Below, piece by piece: positions 24,037-34,751 of a stretch of 51,522 nucleotides of DNA. Both the position numbers and the translations under genes were made by a program. The stretch comes from Cyanobacteria bacterium M_surface_10_m2_119 (lineage in GTDB: Bacteria > Cyanobacteriota > Cyanobacteriia > PCC-6307 > Cyanobiaceae): positions 1 to 51,522 of the forward strand of contig VGPU01000011.1 in assembly GCA_016882525.1 (NCBI GenBank), read 5' to 3'. Under the pieces are notes generated by a model that was not told the origin of the DNA, made no database searches, and saw nothing but the letters and a program-made list of their open reading frames with translations. Positions within the stretch are counted from its first letter, which is position 1, and each line of letters opens with the position of its first letter.

Positions 24037-27000
24037 GTGGCCCCCAGCTCCAAGCCCCTGCTGCTGCTGATCGACGGCCACTCGCTGGCGTTCCGCAGCT
24101 ACTACGCCTTCACGAAGGGGAGCGAAGGGGGGCTCAGCACCCAGGCGGGCATCCCCACCAGCGTTACCTACGGCTTCCTCAAGGCCCTGCTCGACAACTG
24201 CAAGGGGCTCCAGCCCGAGGGCCTGGTGGTGGCCTTCGACACGGCCGAACCCACCTTCCGCCACGAGGCCGACGCGGCCTACAAGGCCCACCGCGACGAG
24301 GCGCCGGAGGAGTTTTTCCAGGATCTGACCAACCTGCAGCGGATCCTGGCCGAGGGGCTCGACATCCCCCTGGCGATGGCACCGGGCTACGAGGCCGACG
24401 ACGTGCTCGGCACCCTGGCCAACCGGGCCGCGGACCAGGGCTGGCGGGTGCGCATCCTCTCCGGCGACCGCGACCTCTTCCAGCTGGTGGACGACGAGCG
24501 CGACATCGCCGTGCTCTACATGGGCGGCGGACCCTACGCCAAGAACAGCGGCCCCACCGAGATGCGCCGCGAGGGGGTGCTCGCCAAGCTGGGCGTCACG
24601 CCCGAGGAGGTGGTCGACCTCAAGGCCCTCACCGGCGACAGCTCCGACAACATCCCGGGCGTGCGCGGCGTGGGCCCGAAGACCGCCATCAACCTGCTGG
24701 CCGCCTACGCGCACGTGGATGGCATCTATGCCGCCCTGGAGCAGCTGGAGCAGGCCGGCCCCAAGGCCAAGGACCCCAAGGGGGTGCTCAAGGGCGCGCT
24801 GCTGGAGAAACTGCGCGAGGGCCGGGACAACGCCTACCGCTCGCGCATGCTCGCCGAGATCCTGGTGGACATCCCCCTGCCCGAGGAGCCCCGCCTGGCG
24901 CTGGGCACGGTGAACAGCGGGGTCCTGGCGAGCAGCCTCGAGGAGCTGGAGCTCCATTCGCTGGCGAAACAGGTGGGCAAGTTCGCCCAGCTGTTCTCTG
25001 CCACGCCGCCCGAGCCCAGCGAGGAGCCCAGCCCGGCGGCGACAGCACGCACCACTGACGACGGATCCAGCGATCGTTCAACAAGCCCTGCCACAACCGC
25101 CAACGCAGCAACAGACGGCGCCCCCGCCCCCAGCAGCCTGTCCCCAGCGGCCACCGGTTCCGCCCCGCCCCCCCAGCTCCGGCCGGAGCTGATCACCACC
25201 CCCTCGGCCCTGGAGGCCCTCACAGCCCGGCTGCTGGCCGCCACCGATCCAGCCGCGCCCGTCGCCCTCGACACCGAGACCACAGCCCTGAACCCCTTCC
25301 GCGCCGAGCTGGTGGGCATCGGCCTGGCCTGGGGCGAGGGGCCGACCGAGCTGGCCTACATCCCCATCGGCCACCAGCCCCCAGCCGCAGAGGATCTGCT
25401 GAGCGCCCCCCCGCCAGCCCCCCAGCAACTGCCCCTGGATGCCGTGCTCACCGCCCTGGCCCCCTGGCTGGCCAGTGCCGCCCACCCCAAAACCCTGCAG
25501 AACGCCAAATACGACCGCCTGATCCTGCTGCGCCATGGCCTGGGGCTGGACGGGGTGGTGATGGACACGCTGCTGGCCGACTACCTGCGTGACGCCAACG
25601 CCAGGCACGGCCTTGAGGAGCTGGCCGAGCGCAACTTCGGCTTCCGGCCCAAGAGCTACAGCGAGCTGGTCGCCAAGGGGGCCGACTTCTCCTCGGTGCC
25701 CATCGAAGAGGCCGCCCTCTACTGCGGCATGGACGTGCACCTCACCTGGCGGCTCACCCCCCTGCTGCGCGCCCAGCTGGCGGCGCTGGGCCCCAAGCTC
25801 ACCGCGGTGCTGGAGCAGCTGGAGCTGCCGCTGGAGCCGGTGCTGGCGGCGATGGAGGCCACCGGCATCCGCATCGACACCGCCTACCTGGCCGAGCTCA
25901 GCACGGAGATGGCCGCCAGCCTGGAGCGCCTGGAAACAGGGGCCAGGCAGGCCGCCGGCGTCGACTTCAACCTCGCCTCCCCCAAGCAGCTGGGCGAGCT
26001 GCTGTTCGACACCCTGGGCCTCGACCGCAAGAAGAGCCGCCGCACCAAGACCGGCTGGAGCACTGATGCCACCGTGCTCGAAAAACTGGAGGCCGATCAC
26101 CCGGTGGTGGCGCTGGTGCTGGAGCACCGCACCCTCAGCAAGCTCAAGAGCACCTACGTGGATGCCCTGCCGGCGCTGGTGGAGCCGGAAACAGGCCGGG
26201 TGCACACCGATTTCAACCAGGCGGTGACCGCCACCGGCCGCCTCTCCAGCAGCAACCCCAACCTGCAGAACATCCCGGTGCGCACGGAGTTTTCGCGGCG
26301 CATCCGCCAGGCCTTCCTGCCCCAGGAGGGCTGGTCGCTGATCAGCGCCGACTACTCCCAGATCGAGCTGCGCATCCTGGCCCACCTCTCCGGGGAAGAG
26401 GCCCTGGTGGAGGCCTACCGCACGGGCGACGACGTGCACGCCCTCACGGCTCGGCTGCTGATGGAAAAAGACAGCGTGACGCCAGATGAGCGGCGCCTGG
26501 GCAAGACGATCAACTTCGGCGTGGTGTACGGCATGGGTGCCCAGCGTTTCGCGCGCGAGACGGGCGTCAGCCAGGCCGAGGCCAAGGACTTCCTGAGCAA
26601 GTACAAGCAGCGCTACCCCAGGGTGTTCGCCTTCCTGGAGCTGCAGGAGCGGCTGGCCCTGAGCCAGGGCTATGTCGAGACGATCCTGGGGCGCCGACGT
26701 CCCTTCGCCTTCGACCCGGGCGGCCTGGGCCGGCTGCTGGGCAAGGATCCCCTGGAGATCGATATCGACACCGCCCGCCGCGGCGGCATGGAGGCCCAGC
26801 AGCTGCGCGCCGCCGCCAACGCCCCCATCCAGGGCTCCAGCGCCGACATCATCAAGCTGGCCATGGTGCAGCTGCACCGGCGCCTGGGCGAGAGCGGCCT
26901 GCCGGCGCGGCTGCTGCTGCAGGTGCACGACGAACTGGTGCTGGAGGCTGCCCCCGAGGCCCTCGAGGCGGTGCTCCACCTCACCCGCGACACCATGGAG

Positions 27001-27072
27001 CAGGCCGTGGCGCTGAGCGTGCCCCTGGTGGTGGAGACCGGCGTCGGCGCCAACTGGAAGGACGCCAAATAG
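24037..27072 (+). CDS. polA: DNA polymerase I
   Basis: 1011 residues from GTG 24037. N-terminal 5'-3' exonuclease (residues 1-~310): [55 protein letters not shown] low-complexity Ala/Pro/Ser/Thr linker spans about 323-385. The 3'-5' proofreading domain keeps its motifs: ALDTETTAL (about 410), [11 protein letters not shown] and YCGMDV, so proofreading is probably active. The polymerase domain has [16 protein letters not shown] (about 770), the O-helix [16 protein letters not shown], and [10 protein letters not shown] (about 962). It works in lagging-strand maturation and repair gap filling. The long linker makes it larger than the 928 residues of E. coli Pol I. Confidence 0.98.
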   Translation: MAPSSKPLLLLIDGHSLAFRSYYAFTKGSEGGLSTQAGIPTSVTYGFLKALLDNCKGLQPEGLVVAFDTAEPTFRHEADAAYKAHRDEAPEEFFQDLTNLQRILAEGLDIPLAMAPGYEADDVLGTLANRAADQGWRVRILSGDRDLFQLVDDERDIAVLYMGGGPYAKNSGPTEMRREGVLAKLGVTPEEVVDLKALTGDSSDNIPGVRGVGPKTAINLLAAYAHVDGIYAALEQLEQAGPKAKDPKGVLKGALLEKLREGRDNAYRSRMLAEILVDIPLPEEPRLALGTVNSGVLASSLEELELHSLAKQVGKFAQLFSATPPEPSEEPSPAATARTTDDGSSDRSTSPATTANAATDGAPAPSSLSPAATGSAPPPQLRPELITTPSALEALTARLLAATDPAAPVALDTETTALNPFRAELVGIGLAWGEGPTELAYIPIGHQPPAAEDLLSAPPPAPQQLPLDAVLTALAPWLASAAHPKTLQNAKYDRLILLRHGLGLDGVVMDTLLADYLRDANARHGLEELAERNFGFRPKSYSELVAKGADFSSVPIEEAALYCGMDVHLTWRLTPLLRAQLAALGPKLTAVLEQLELPLEPVLAAMEATGIRIDTAYLAELSTEMAASLERLETGARQAAGVDFNLASPKQLGELLFDTLGLDRKKSRRTKTGWSTDATVLEKLEADHPVVALVLEHRTLSKLKSTYVDALPALVEPETGRVHTDFNQAVTATGRLSSSNPNLQNIPVRTEFSRRIRQAFLPQEGWSLISADYSQIELRILAHLSGEEALVEAYRTGDDVHALTARLLMEKDSVTPDERRLGKTINFGVVYGMGAQRFARETGVSQAEAKDFLSKYKQRYPRVFAFLELQERLALSQGYVETILGRRRPFAFDPGGLGRLLGKDPLEIDIDTARRGGMEAQQLRAAANAPIQGSSADIIKLAMVQLHRRLGESGLPARLLLQVHDELVLEAAPEALEAVLHLTRDTMEQAVALSVPLVVETGVGANWKDAK

Positions 27073-27179
27073 GGACCCCGGCTGGCAGCCCAACAGAGAT
27101 CACAACCCCAGATCACGACCCGGGATCGAAACCAGAAATCGAAACGGGAGATAGCCCCCTCCTCCAGTGGCCCTCGCCC

Positions 27180-27977
27180 TCAGCGCACGCCGTAGAGCAG
27201 CCGGCCGATCCACTCCCTCAGGGCCCGGCTGCTGCTGTCGAGCCCCGCGGCAGACGGCACATAGCGCAGGGGATCGGCCAGCGGCTGGCCCGCCCAGGTG
27301 CCGGTGGCCTGGAAGTCCACCGGCAGGGGAATCACCCGCAGTCCCTGGCGCTCGAACAGCTTCTGGGCCCGGGCCATGTGGAAGGCGGAGGTCACCAGCA
27401 CCAGGCGACTGCCCCTGGGCAACAGGGCGGCGATGGCCCGGGCTTCCTCGGCCGTGTTGCGCACGCGAGGGGTGCTGCGCAGATCCTGCGCCGGCAGGCC
27501 GAGGGCGAGCGCCTGCCGGCGCAGCACATCCCCTTCCGGAGGCAGGGCCGGCATCGTGGGCCACCAGCCGCCGGTGAAGACCAGCAGGGGCGGGTGGTCC
27601 CGGGCGCTGAGGTGGCGGTAGGCCTCGATCCCGGCGAAGAAGCGATCGGCGTCCTCCCACTCACTCAGCCGGGCCGGGCCCGGCGCCGGATGGCGTCCGC
27701 CACCCAGCACCACCACCGCCGCCACCGGCCCCCGCGGCGACGCCCTCCGCCCGGTCCCTGCAGCCTGCAGCACGGCTGCCGTCGTCTGGCGCCGATGGGG
27801 CCATTCCAGGCTGCGCCAGAGCAGCTCGGCCGTGAGGGGGGTGGAAGAAACCCAGAGAATCAGCAGGGCAACCCAGGCGGGCCAGCGGCTGGGGCGGAGC
27901 ACAGCAACGACGAGCAAGAGCAAGGCCAGCCCGAGGGGCAGCACCAGCAGCGGCAGCAACTTGCTCAACAGAAACAT
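27180..27977 (-). CDS. YdcF-like (DUF218/ElyC) envelope protein
   Basis: About 265 residues from ATG 27977 (the frame opens further to 28013). Two N-terminal membrane helices ([20 protein letters not shown] and [20 protein letters not shown]) precede a periplasmic or outer-face DUF218 domain: [65 protein letters not shown] and VIPLPVDFQ. In E. coli this family includes ElyC and SanA, which affect envelope and peptidoglycan precursor handling. Exact role unknown. Confidence 0.85.
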   Translation of the reverse strand: MFLLSKLLPLLVLPLGLALLLLVVAVLRPSRWPAWVALLILWVSSTPLTAELLWRSLEWPHRRQTTAAVLQAAGTGRRASPRGPVAAVVVLGGGRHPAPGPARLSEWEDADRFFAGIEAYRHLSARDHPPLLVFTGGWWPTMPALPPEGDVLRRQALALGLPAQDLRSTPRVRNTAEEARAIAALLPRGSRLVLVTSAFHMARAQKLFERQGLRVIPLPVDFQATGTWAGQPLADPLRYVPSAAGLDSSSRALREWIGRLLYGVR

Positions 27978-28091
27978 CGCCGTCCCCGGGGAGTCCCTCG
28001 GCAGTCGGTCCAATCCTCACCACCAGCCGGGTGTGCAGCGGCAGCGCCTCGGCCCGCTGTGGCACGATGCAGATCCAGCCAGCCGGCACCC

Positions 28092-29597
28092 GTGACCCTC
28101 CAGCTCAGCAACACCCTCACCAGGAGCGTGGAGGAGTTCCGGCCCCTCGAGCCCGGCAAGGTGAGCATCTACTGCTGCGGCGTCACGGTCTACGACCTCT
28201 GTCACCTGGGCCATGCCCGCAGTTACATCAACTGGGACGTGCTGCGCCGCTACCTGATCTGGAGCGGCTACGCGGTGACGTTCGTGCAGAACTACACCGA
28301 CATCGACGACAAGATCCTGGGCCGCGCCGCCGAGGAGGGCACCTCGATGGAGGCGGTGAGCGAGCGCAACATCGAGGCCTTCGTGGCCGACATGGCCCGG
28401 CTGAACATACTGCCGGCCGACCGGATGCCACGGGCCACCCAGAGTCTGGGGGCGATCCGCGCCCTGATTCAGGTGCTGGAGGCCAAAGGGGCCGCCTACT
28501 TAGCGGATGGCGATGTGTATTTCGCCGTGATGAAGCACGCCGGCTACGGCAAGCTCTCCGGCCGCGATCTGGCCGAACAGCACGACAACGCCTCCGGCCG
28601 CGTGGCCAGCGAGGAAGAGGCCCGCAAGCAGCACCCCTTCGACTTCGCGCTCTGGAAGGGCGCCAAGCCCGGAGAGCCCAGTTTTGAATCCCCCTGGGGC
28701 CCCGGCCGGCCGGGCTGGCACATCGAGTGTTCGGCGATGGTGCGCGAGGAGCTGGGGGACACCATCGACATCCACCTCGGCGGCGCCGACCTGGTGTTCC
28801 CCCACCACGAAAACGAGATCGCCCAGTCAGAAGCGGCCACCGGCAAGGAGCTGGCCCATTACTGGCTGCACAACGGCATGGTGAATGTGGGCGGCGAGAA
28901 GATGAGCAAGTCGCTCGGCAACTTCACCACCATCCGTGCCCTGCTCGATTCGGGCGTCTCGCCGATGACCCTGCGCCTGTTCGTGCTGCAGGCCCACTAC
29001 CGCAAGCCCCTGGATTTCACCGCCGAGGCCCTGGAGGCCGCGGCCACCGGCTGGAAGGGCCTGAATGCGGCCCTGGGCCTGGCCTCCCCTGCCGCGCCCG
29101 GCACGACAGGGGCCAGCACGGAAGGTGCCAGCATCACCCCGGCCCTGGTGGCCGGGGATCCGAGCGACCTGCCTAAGGAGCTGGCAGAAGCCCGGGCACG
29201 GTTCGTGGCCGCCATGGATGACGACCTGAACACCTCGGCGGCCCTGGCCGTGCTGTTTGAGCTGGCGAAGCCCCTGCGCGGGCTGGCCAACCGCTTGGAA
29301 CGGGGCGATGCAGCGGCGGCGGTGGAAGCGACCAGTGCCGCCTTGCGGGGCCAGGGCGCCCTGCTGCTGGAGCTGGCGGGCGTGCTCGGCCTCAAGCAGG
29401 AGGCGCTCGCCGGCGCCCCCCCGCAGGAGGCCCAGGGCGGGCTGAGCGATGCCGCCATCGACGCCCTGGTGGAGGAACGGCGGGCCGCCAAGGCGTCCCG
29501 CGACTTCGCCCGGGCTGACCAGATCCGCGCAGACCTCAAAGCCCAGGGAATCGAGCTGGTCGACAAGCCCGGCGGCGTCACCGAGTGGTTGCGCTGA
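28092..29597 (+). CDS. cysS: Cysteinyl-tRNA synthetase
   Basis: 501 residues from GTG 28092; the open frame extends upstream but homology begins here ([15 protein letters not shown]). Class I motifs: [20 protein letters not shown] with the HIGH-like HLGH, the Zn-ligand region [15 protein letters not shown] with [20 protein letters not shown], and KMSKSLGN. The C-terminal tRNA-binding part ends [20 protein letters not shown] and [13 protein letters not shown], as in the family. It is immediately convergent with the 77-residue gene: stop codons are adjacent at 29597/29598. Confidence 0.97.
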   Translation: MTLQLSNTLTRSVEEFRPLEPGKVSIYCCGVTVYDLCHLGHARSYINWDVLRRYLIWSGYAVTFVQNYTDIDDKILGRAAEEGTSMEAVSERNIEAFVADMARLNILPADRMPRATQSLGAIRALIQVLEAKGAAYLADGDVYFAVMKHAGYGKLSGRDLAEQHDNASGRVASEEEARKQHPFDFALWKGAKPGEPSFESPWGPGRPGWHIECSAMVREELGDTIDIHLGGADLVFPHHENEIAQSEAATGKELAHYWLHNGMVNVGGEKMSKSLGNFTTIRALLDSGVSPMTLRLFVLQAHYRKPLDFTAEALEAAATGWKGLNAALGLASPAAPGTTGASTEGASITPALVAGDPSDLPKELAEARARFVAAMDDDLNTSAALAVLFELAKPLRGLANRLERGDAAAAVEATSAALRGQGALLLELAGVLGLKQEALAGAPPQEAQGGLSDAAIDALVEERRAAKASRDFARADQIRADLKAQGIELVDKPGGVTEWLR

Positions 29598-29831
29598 TCA
29601 GCCCGGCGGCCGCTGCTGGTCGCGCATCATCCGCTCGATCCGGCGGATGCGCGCCAGGGTGAAGGTCCACACCTCCAGCTGGAAGGCTCGGCCGGCATCA
29701 CCAGCCGCCACCGCAGCGCGGCACTCTTCAACGAGGGCCTCCAGGTCGTCCCCCCGCTCGAAGGCCTCCCAGAGCTGGCGCTCGAACCGGGCGCGCTCAA
29801 TGAAGTTCCAGCGCTGAAGGAAGGAAATCAC
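29598..29831 (-). CDS. Small helical protein, 77 residues, hypothetical
   Basis: From GTG 29831 the frame encodes ISFLQRWNFIERARFERQLW then EAFERGDDLEALVEECRAAV and a basic helical end (FTLARIRRIERMMRDQQRPP). The sequence is strongly helical and charged, likely a two-helix soluble protein. The neat fit against the cysS stop and the codon-like periodicity support a real gene. It follows the NSS transporter on the same strand after a 62-base gap and may end that operon. No family recognised. Confidence 0.6.
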   Translation of the reverse strand: MISFLQRWNFIERARFERQLWEAFERGDDLEALVEECRAAVAAGDAGRAFQLEVWTFTLARIRRIERMMRDQQRPPG

Positions 29832-29893
29832 AAGCCGGAACTCGGGCAGAACGCTGAGCCTAAGGGGCTGCTCCCGGCCCGGCCCGCCTGGGC

Positions 29894-31252
29894 TCACCCC
29901 CCCCAGTTGCGCACCAGATCGGTGATCGACACCACCAGGCCCAGGCTGATCGCCACCGGTGAAACCCAGCGCAGGGCCCAAAGCAGGGCAGCCACCAGAG
30001 ACCCGGAGGTACCGGAGTGCTCGAGGTCGCTCCGGAAACGCTGGGAGCTGCCCCAACCGAGCAGCACCGCCAGGAGCAGCCCGCCGAGGATCAGCAGCAC
30101 GCCTCCAAAGATCGCGTCCATCCGCTCCAGCACCGCCACATCCAGGGCGGACGGCAACCCGAGCAGGGCGATCAGGGTCACGCAGAGCCACACGGCCCGG
30201 CCCCGGCTCCAGCCAAGCCGGTCCATCAGCGAGCTCACCGGCACCTCCAGCAGCGACACCGAGGAGGTGATCGCGGCGATGTAGGCCAGGGTGAAAAAGA
30301 GCACGGCCACCAGCCGGCCGGTCGCACCCAGGGAGGCCAGACCGGTGGGCAGGGCGATGAACAGGGTGCCCACGGTGCTGCTGCCGACCACATCCGCCAG
30401 GCCGAAACTGGCCACCACCGGAAAGGTGATGCAGCCGGCCATCAGCCCCACGGCGGTGTCCATGCCCACCACGCTCGCCGCCTCCCGGGGAATGGGGCTG
30501 CGGCGATCGAGATAGGCGGCGTAGGCCAGGATCGCGCCGATGCCGGTGCCGATCGAGAAGAAGGCCTGGGTGAAGGCATTGCGGATCGTGGCCGGATCGG
30601 CGAGCTTGCTGGCGTCCCAGCGCAGCAGGAAGGTGGCGTAGCCCTCCCGGGCCTGGGGCAGAAAGGCCGCCCAGATGGCGAGTCCCGCCAGCAGCAGGAA
30701 GAGCAGGGGCATCCCCCAGCGGCTGAGCCGCTCGATCCCCCCGCGCACGCCGGCGGCCACCACCACACCGGTGAGGGCCAGGCTGAGCAGGTGACCGAGC
30801 ACGGCATCGCCACCGCTGCTGATCGCCGTGAAGTAATCCTTCGCCGCGGCCATGTCGGCGGGCAGGGGCTCGAGCAGGGCATGCAGCAGGCTGCGGCCGG
30901 TCCAGCCCATCAGCACCGCGTAGTACGACAGGATCCCCACGGCCGCGGCCAGAAACAGCCAGCCCAGGGGTGCCCATCGGCGACCGGCGGCGGTGACCGG
31001 CGCCAGCAGGGGGGCATGACCGGTGCTGCGCCCCAGCACCATCTCGGCCACCAGCACCGGCAGGCACACCGCCAGCACGATCACCACGTAGAGCACGACA
31101 AACGCCGCACCCCCGCCCTGGGACGCCCGGTAGGCGAACCCCCAGAGATTGCCCAGCCCCACGGCGCTGCCGGCGGCGGCCAGCACGAAGCCGAGGCCCG
31201 AACCCCAGCGCTCAGGGGGCTGGCCGCGCTCAGCGGGTCGCGATGGGGCCAT
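29894..31252 (-). CDS. Sodium-dependent transporter of the NSS (SNF) family
   Basis: 452 residues, about 11-12 helices. The NSS hallmark is at the start: GLGFVLAAAGSAVGLGNLWG, the unwound TM1 Na+/substrate site, followed by FAYRASQGGGAAFVVLYVVI and LPVLVAEMVLGRST. TM6-TM8 features are QAFFSIGTGIGAILAYAAYL and YIAAITSSVSLLEVPVSSLM. Bacterial NSS proteins import amino acids with Na+. Start is ATG 31252 (GTG 31258 also in frame), overlapping the RluA-type gene by 23 bases, so both are probably co-translated. The substrate is not readable. Confidence 0.9.
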   Translation of the reverse strand: MAPSRPAERGQPPERWGSGLGFVLAAAGSAVGLGNLWGFAYRASQGGGAAFVVLYVVIVLAVCLPVLVAEMVLGRSTGHAPLLAPVTAAGRRWAPLGWLFLAAAVGILSYYAVLMGWTGRSLLHALLEPLPADMAAAKDYFTAISSGGDAVLGHLLSLALTGVVVAAGVRGGIERLSRWGMPLLFLLLAGLAIWAAFLPQAREGYATFLLRWDASKLADPATIRNAFTQAFFSIGTGIGAILAYAAYLDRRSPIPREAASVVGMDTAVGLMAGCITFPVVASFGLADVVGSSTVGTLFIALPTGLASLGATGRLVAVLFFTLAYIAAITSSVSLLEVPVSSLMDRLGWSRGRAVWLCVTLIALLGLPSALDVAVLERMDAIFGGVLLILGGLLLAVLLGWGSSQRFRSDLEHSGTSGSLVAALLWALRWVSPVAISLGLVVSITDLVRNWGG

Positions 31253-31925
31253 GGGCACTCCAGGGAACGTCGTCCCAGTTTCCGGCAGATCGCAAGCGCA
31301 GGGATTGACCTGTGATGGGGTGCCGCAGGCGCAGCCCAGCGGCGTGCAGCATCAGGCGCCCAGGAGGGGCCAGCGGAGGCCCCGGCCCCTCCGCCCCCCG
31401 CCCACCCCCGGGGAGCCGGCCATAGAGCGGGTCCCCCGACACCGGGTGCCCGAGCCAGGCCAGATGCACCCGCAGCTGGTGGGAGCGACCGGTAAGGGGC
31501 TGCAGGAGCAGGGTGCCCCCCGGGAGCCGTCGCCAGCGGGTGAGTGCCGGCTTTCCCCCCTGCTCCACTGGCACGACCCCGTAACGGGGCGGCCGGGTGG
31601 CCACCCGGGCCAGGGGCTGGTTGATCAGCCCGCCCCGGGCCGCCGGCACCCCCTCCACCCGAGCCAGGTAGGTCTTGCGCACCCGCCTCTGCGCGAAGGC
31701 GGCGCTCAGCAGCCGGTGGGTGGTGGCATCACGGGCGAGCAGGATCAGCCCGGAGGTGTCCCGATCGAGGCGATGCACCAGCCGCACGTCCGGCCAGTGG
31801 CGCTGGGCCCGGCTGATCAGGGAATCGGCCAAGGCAGGGCCCAGGCCCGGCTGGCTGAGCAGACCAGAGGGTTTAACCAGGACCAGCAGCCAGGGATCGC
31901 GATGCAGAAGCCGGGGCTCAACCAC
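31230..31925 (-). CDS. RluA family pseudouridine synthase
   Basis: 231 residues from GTG 31925. The catalytic motif VRLVHRLDRDTSGLILLARD carries the conserved Asp (about residue 54); RRVRKTYLARVEG, PLTGRSHQLRVHLAWLGHPV and GDPLYGR complete the RluA pattern. It has no S4 domain. It isomerises uridines in rRNA or tRNA; the target is not visible. It is shorter than most RluA members (usually 220-320). The start overlaps the end of the DUF368 gene by 8 bases. Confidence 0.9.
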   Translation of the reverse strand: MVEPRLLHRDPWLLVLVKPSGLLSQPGLGPALADSLISRAQRHWPDVRLVHRLDRDTSGLILLARDATTHRLLSAAFAQRRVRKTYLARVEGVPAARGGLINQPLARVATRPPRYGVVPVEQGGKPALTRWRRLPGGTLLLQPLTGRSHQLRVHLAWLGHPVSGDPLYGRLPGGGRGAEGPGPPLAPPGRLMLHAAGLRLRHPITGQSLRLRSAGNWDDVPWSAHGPIATR

Positions 31926-32871
31926 CCATCTCGGCCATCCCCCGGCGCTCCTGCAGGCGCTCCAGGCCCACCACCAGCAGCACCCCGAAGGCGCCCAGCA
32001 GCAGGGCCGCCGCCAGGGTGCCCCCATCGGCCGGTGCCGCGAGCGCGTCGCGCAGCACGATCAGCTTGCCCTTGGCGTTGGTGGTGCTCTCCAGCACGGT
32101 GCGAAAGGGCCAGATCTTCCAGAGGGAACCCGCCATCACCCCCACCAGCAGGGCCACCGTCTGGCCATGCCAGCGCGCCAACAGCCAACGCAGCACGCGC
32201 ACGAAAGCCAGCAAACCGGTGGCGCAGCCCAGGGCGAATGGCACCAGGGTGGCCAGATCCAGGCCCTTCACGGCCTCCATCACGTGCTGGTACTGGCCGA
32301 GCACCAACAGGAGAAAGGAGCCGGAGATGCCCGGCAGGATCATGGCCATGATGGCCACCGCACCACTCCAGAAGAGGGTGAAGGGGTCGTGGGGCATGGT
32401 CACCGGCACCCGGGTGACGAACACCAGGGCCCCCGCTGCGCCCAGCGCCATCGCCACCAGGCCACTGGTCCCCCAGTGGGCATGGCGCGCAATCAACACG
32501 ATCGACCCCACGATCAGCCCGAAGAAGAACGCGAAGAGGAACTCCGGATGGGCCTCATACAGCCAGGTGATCGGCCGCACCAGCAGCAGGATCGAGCTGG
32601 CGAGGCCCGCCAGCAGCGGCAGCAGGAAACCCAAGTGCACCCGCGCCGCCGCCGCCGCCCACTGGCCCCGGCGCAGGAGGGCGAGCAGCTGCAGATCAAA
32701 ACCGGCGATCGCCTCCAGCAGCTGCCCGTAGATGCCCATGATGAAAGCCATCGAGCCACCGCTCACCCCGGGCACCACGTCAGCCGAGCCCATCGCCAGG
32801 CCACAGCCGATCAGGTAAGGCCACCGGGGAGGCGTCGGGGTGGCGGGTGCAGAGGGCAGCGGTTCAGCCAT
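31918..32871 (-). CDS. DUF368 family membrane protein (PopT-like polyprenyl-phosphate translocase)
   Basis: 317 residues from ATG 32871, with about eight to ten membrane helices. The DUF368 signature is [20 protein letters not shown] near the N-terminus, mirrored by [20 protein letters not shown] in the second half, where both PG(V/I)SG motifs stand in inverted repeats. Recent work assigns DUF368 (PopT) and DedA (UptA) proteins to recycling of undecaprenyl phosphate across the membrane for cell-wall synthesis. Assignment here rests on family membership. First gene of the DUF368-RluA-NSS overlapping operon, divergent from dxr. Confidence 0.88.
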   Translation of the reverse strand: MAEPLPSAPATPTPPRWPYLIGCGLAMGSADVVPGVSGGSMAFIMGIYGQLLEAIAGFDLQLLALLRRGQWAAAAARVHLGFLLPLLAGLASSILLLVRPITWLYEAHPEFLFAFFFGLIVGSIVLIARHAHWGTSGLVAMALGAAGALVFVTRVPVTMPHDPFTLFWSGAVAIMAMILPGISGSFLLLVLGQYQHVMEAVKGLDLATLVPFALGCATGLLAFVRVLRWLLARWHGQTVALLVGVMAGSLWKIWPFRTVLESTTNAKGKLIVLRDALAAPADGGTLAAALLLGAFGVLLVVGLERLQERRGMAEMGG

Positions 32872-33059
32872 GGAGCGGCGATCACTGCCGCGCATCCTGC
32901 CGCTCCAGGGCAACCTGCCAAGCCACCAGGGGGCCATCGGCGGGATCGGCAGGTTGCCCTTCGGCCTGGAGGCCGGGGCAGACCCCGGGGGAAGGCCCGC
33001 GGGACAACCCCAGGGCCGCAGGTGGGAAACTGAGATCCGATCACCCCAGGAGCCCTGCC

Positions 33060-34310
33060 GTGAAAGCCCTCTCCGTGCTCGGCTCCACCGGCTCGATCGG
33101 CACGCAGACGCTCGAGCTGGCCAAGGAGTTTCCCGATCGCTTCCGCGTGGTGGCCCTCACCGCCGGCAACAACCTCGACCTGCTGATCGAGCAGATCCGC
33201 CGCCACGCCCCCGAGGTGGTGGCCCTGGCCGATGCCGAGAAGGTGGCCACGCTGCGCGAGCGCCTCAACGCCCTGGAACCCGCCGCCCGGCCGGCCCGCC
33301 TGCCGGAGCTCCTGGGCGGCAACGAGGGCCTTGAGGCCGCCGCCGCCTGGCCCAGCGCCGACCTGGTGGTCACCGGCATCGTGGGCTGCGCCGGCCTGCT
33401 GCCCACGCTCGCCGCGATTCGCGCCGGCAAGGATCTGGCGCTGGCCAACAAGGAAACCCTGATCGCCGCCGGCCCCGTGGTGCTGCCGGAGCTTGAGAAA
33501 TCGGGCAGCCGCCTGCTGCCGGCCGATTCCGAGCACTCCGCCATCTTCCAGTGCCTGCAGGGCACCCCCTACGCCGAAACGGCGCGCCTCAGCACCGGCA
33601 CCCCCACGCCGGGCCTGCGCCGCATCCAGCTCACCGCCAGCGGCGGCGCCTTCCGCGACTGGGACCCCGCCGATCTGCACAAGGCCACCGTGGCCGACGC
33701 CACCAGCCACCCCAACTGGAGCATGGGCCGCAAGATCACGGTGGATTCCGCCAGCCTGATGAACAAGGGGCTCGAGGTGATCGAAGCCCACTACCTGTTC
33801 GGCCTCGATTACGACGCCATCGAGATCGTGATCCACCCGCAATCGATCATCCATTCGATGGTGGAGCTGGCCGATTCCTCGGTGCTGGCCCAGCTCGGCT
33901 GGCCCGACATGAAGCTGCCGATCCTCTACTGCCTCAGCTGGCCCGAGCGCCTCGAAACCCCCTGGCGCCGGCTCGACCTCACCGAGGTGGGCTCGCTCAC
34001 CTTCCGCAAGCCCGACCCGGCCCGCTACCCCTGCATGGAGCTGGCCTACGCCGCAGGCCGCGCCGGCGGCACCATGCCCGCCGCCATGAACGCCGCCAAC
34101 GAGCAGGCCGTGGCCCTCTTCCTCGAGGAGCAGGTGCATTTCCTGGATATCCCGCGCCTGATCGACGGGGTGTGCGAACGCCACAAGGCCGACCTCACGG
34201 CCCACCCCTCCCTGTCCGACGTGCTGGCCGTGGACGCCTGGGCCCGGCAGGCGGTGCGGGAAGCTGCAGCCCGGCTGCAGGCAAAGGCCCCGGCGGCGCT
34301 GCCGGCGTGA
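33060..34310 (+). CDS. dxr: 1-deoxy-D-xylulose 5-phosphate reductoisomerase
   Basis: 416 residues from GTG 33060 with AGGAG about 8 bases upstream. DXR turns DXP into MEP with NADPH, the committed step of the MEP isoprenoid pathway that feeds carotenoids, phytol and quinones. Visible motifs: NADPH loop [26 protein letters not shown], the metal/substrate site [43 protein letters not shown] with [15 protein letters not shown], and [11 protein letters not shown]. Full length. Its stop overlaps the start of the ferredoxin-like gene by one base, suggesting coupling. Confidence 0.97.
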   Translation: MKALSVLGSTGSIGTQTLELAKEFPDRFRVVALTAGNNLDLLIEQIRRHAPEVVALADAEKVATLRERLNALEPAARPARLPELLGGNEGLEAAAAWPSADLVVTGIVGCAGLLPTLAAIRAGKDLALANKETLIAAGPVVLPELEKSGSRLLPADSEHSAIFQCLQGTPYAETARLSTGTPTPGLRRIQLTASGGAFRDWDPADLHKATVADATSHPNWSMGRKITVDSASLMNKGLEVIEAHYLFGLDYDAIEIVIHPQSIIHSMVELADSSVLAQLGWPDMKLPILYCLSWPERLETPWRRLDLTEVGSLTFRKPDPARYPCMELAYAAGRAGGTMPAAMNAANEQAVALFLEEQVHFLDIPRLIDGVCERHKADLTAHPSLSDVLAVDAWARQAVREAAARLQAKAPAALPA

Positions 34311-34660
34311 TGGCCCAGCCGGCAACGCGGGTCTCCCACCACCTCCTGCTGTGCGCCACCCCCAGCAAGGCGCTCTGCTGCCCTGATCCGGCCGTCGGCG
34401 CCGCCAGCTGGGACTCCCTCAAGCGCCTCGTGCGCGAGCTGGGACTGGAGGAACCCTCTCGCCCCGAGGGCATCGTGCTGCGCACCAAGGCCGACTGCCT
34501 GCGCATCTGCGCCCGGGGACCGGTGCTGCTGCTGTGGCCCGATGGAATCGTGTATGGCGGTGTGACGCCGGAGCGGATCGAAGCGATCCTGCGCCAACAC
34601 GTGATCGGTGGCCGACCGATCAGCGATTGGCAGCTGCAGCACTACACCCGTATGGCCTGA
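34310..34660 (+). CDS. Thioredoxin-like [2Fe-2S] ferredoxin
   Basis: 116 residues. Cysteines at LLCATPSKALCC and DCLRICARGP give the spaced set expected for the thioredoxin-like 2Fe-2S ferredoxin family (C-x~11-C ... C-x3-C); VLLLWPDGIVYGGVTPERIE matches the family's strand-turn after the cluster. In cyanobacteria such small proteins are often encoded after dxr; IspG and IspH of the MEP pathway need electrons from ferredoxins, so a link is attractive but unproven. Start ATG overlaps the dxr stop (TGATG). Confidence 0.83.
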   Translation: MAQPATRVSHHLLLCATPSKALCCPDPAVGAASWDSLKRLVRELGLEEPSRPEGIVLRTKADCLRICARGPVLLLWPDGIVYGGVTPERIEAILRQHVIGGRPISDWQLQHYTRMA

Positions 34661-34751
34661 GGGCCATTCACCGACGGGACGGAACCAGATGGCAACAGCT
34701 GGTCACGTCATGGGAAGATCGCCCCAGAACCCCACCTGAGCGCCGGCTCCC

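Noticed and set aside
25078-27093. A minus-strand open frame of about 671 codons opposite polA
   Set aside because: An antisense artefact of high-GC coding DNA; polA motifs cover the whole region.
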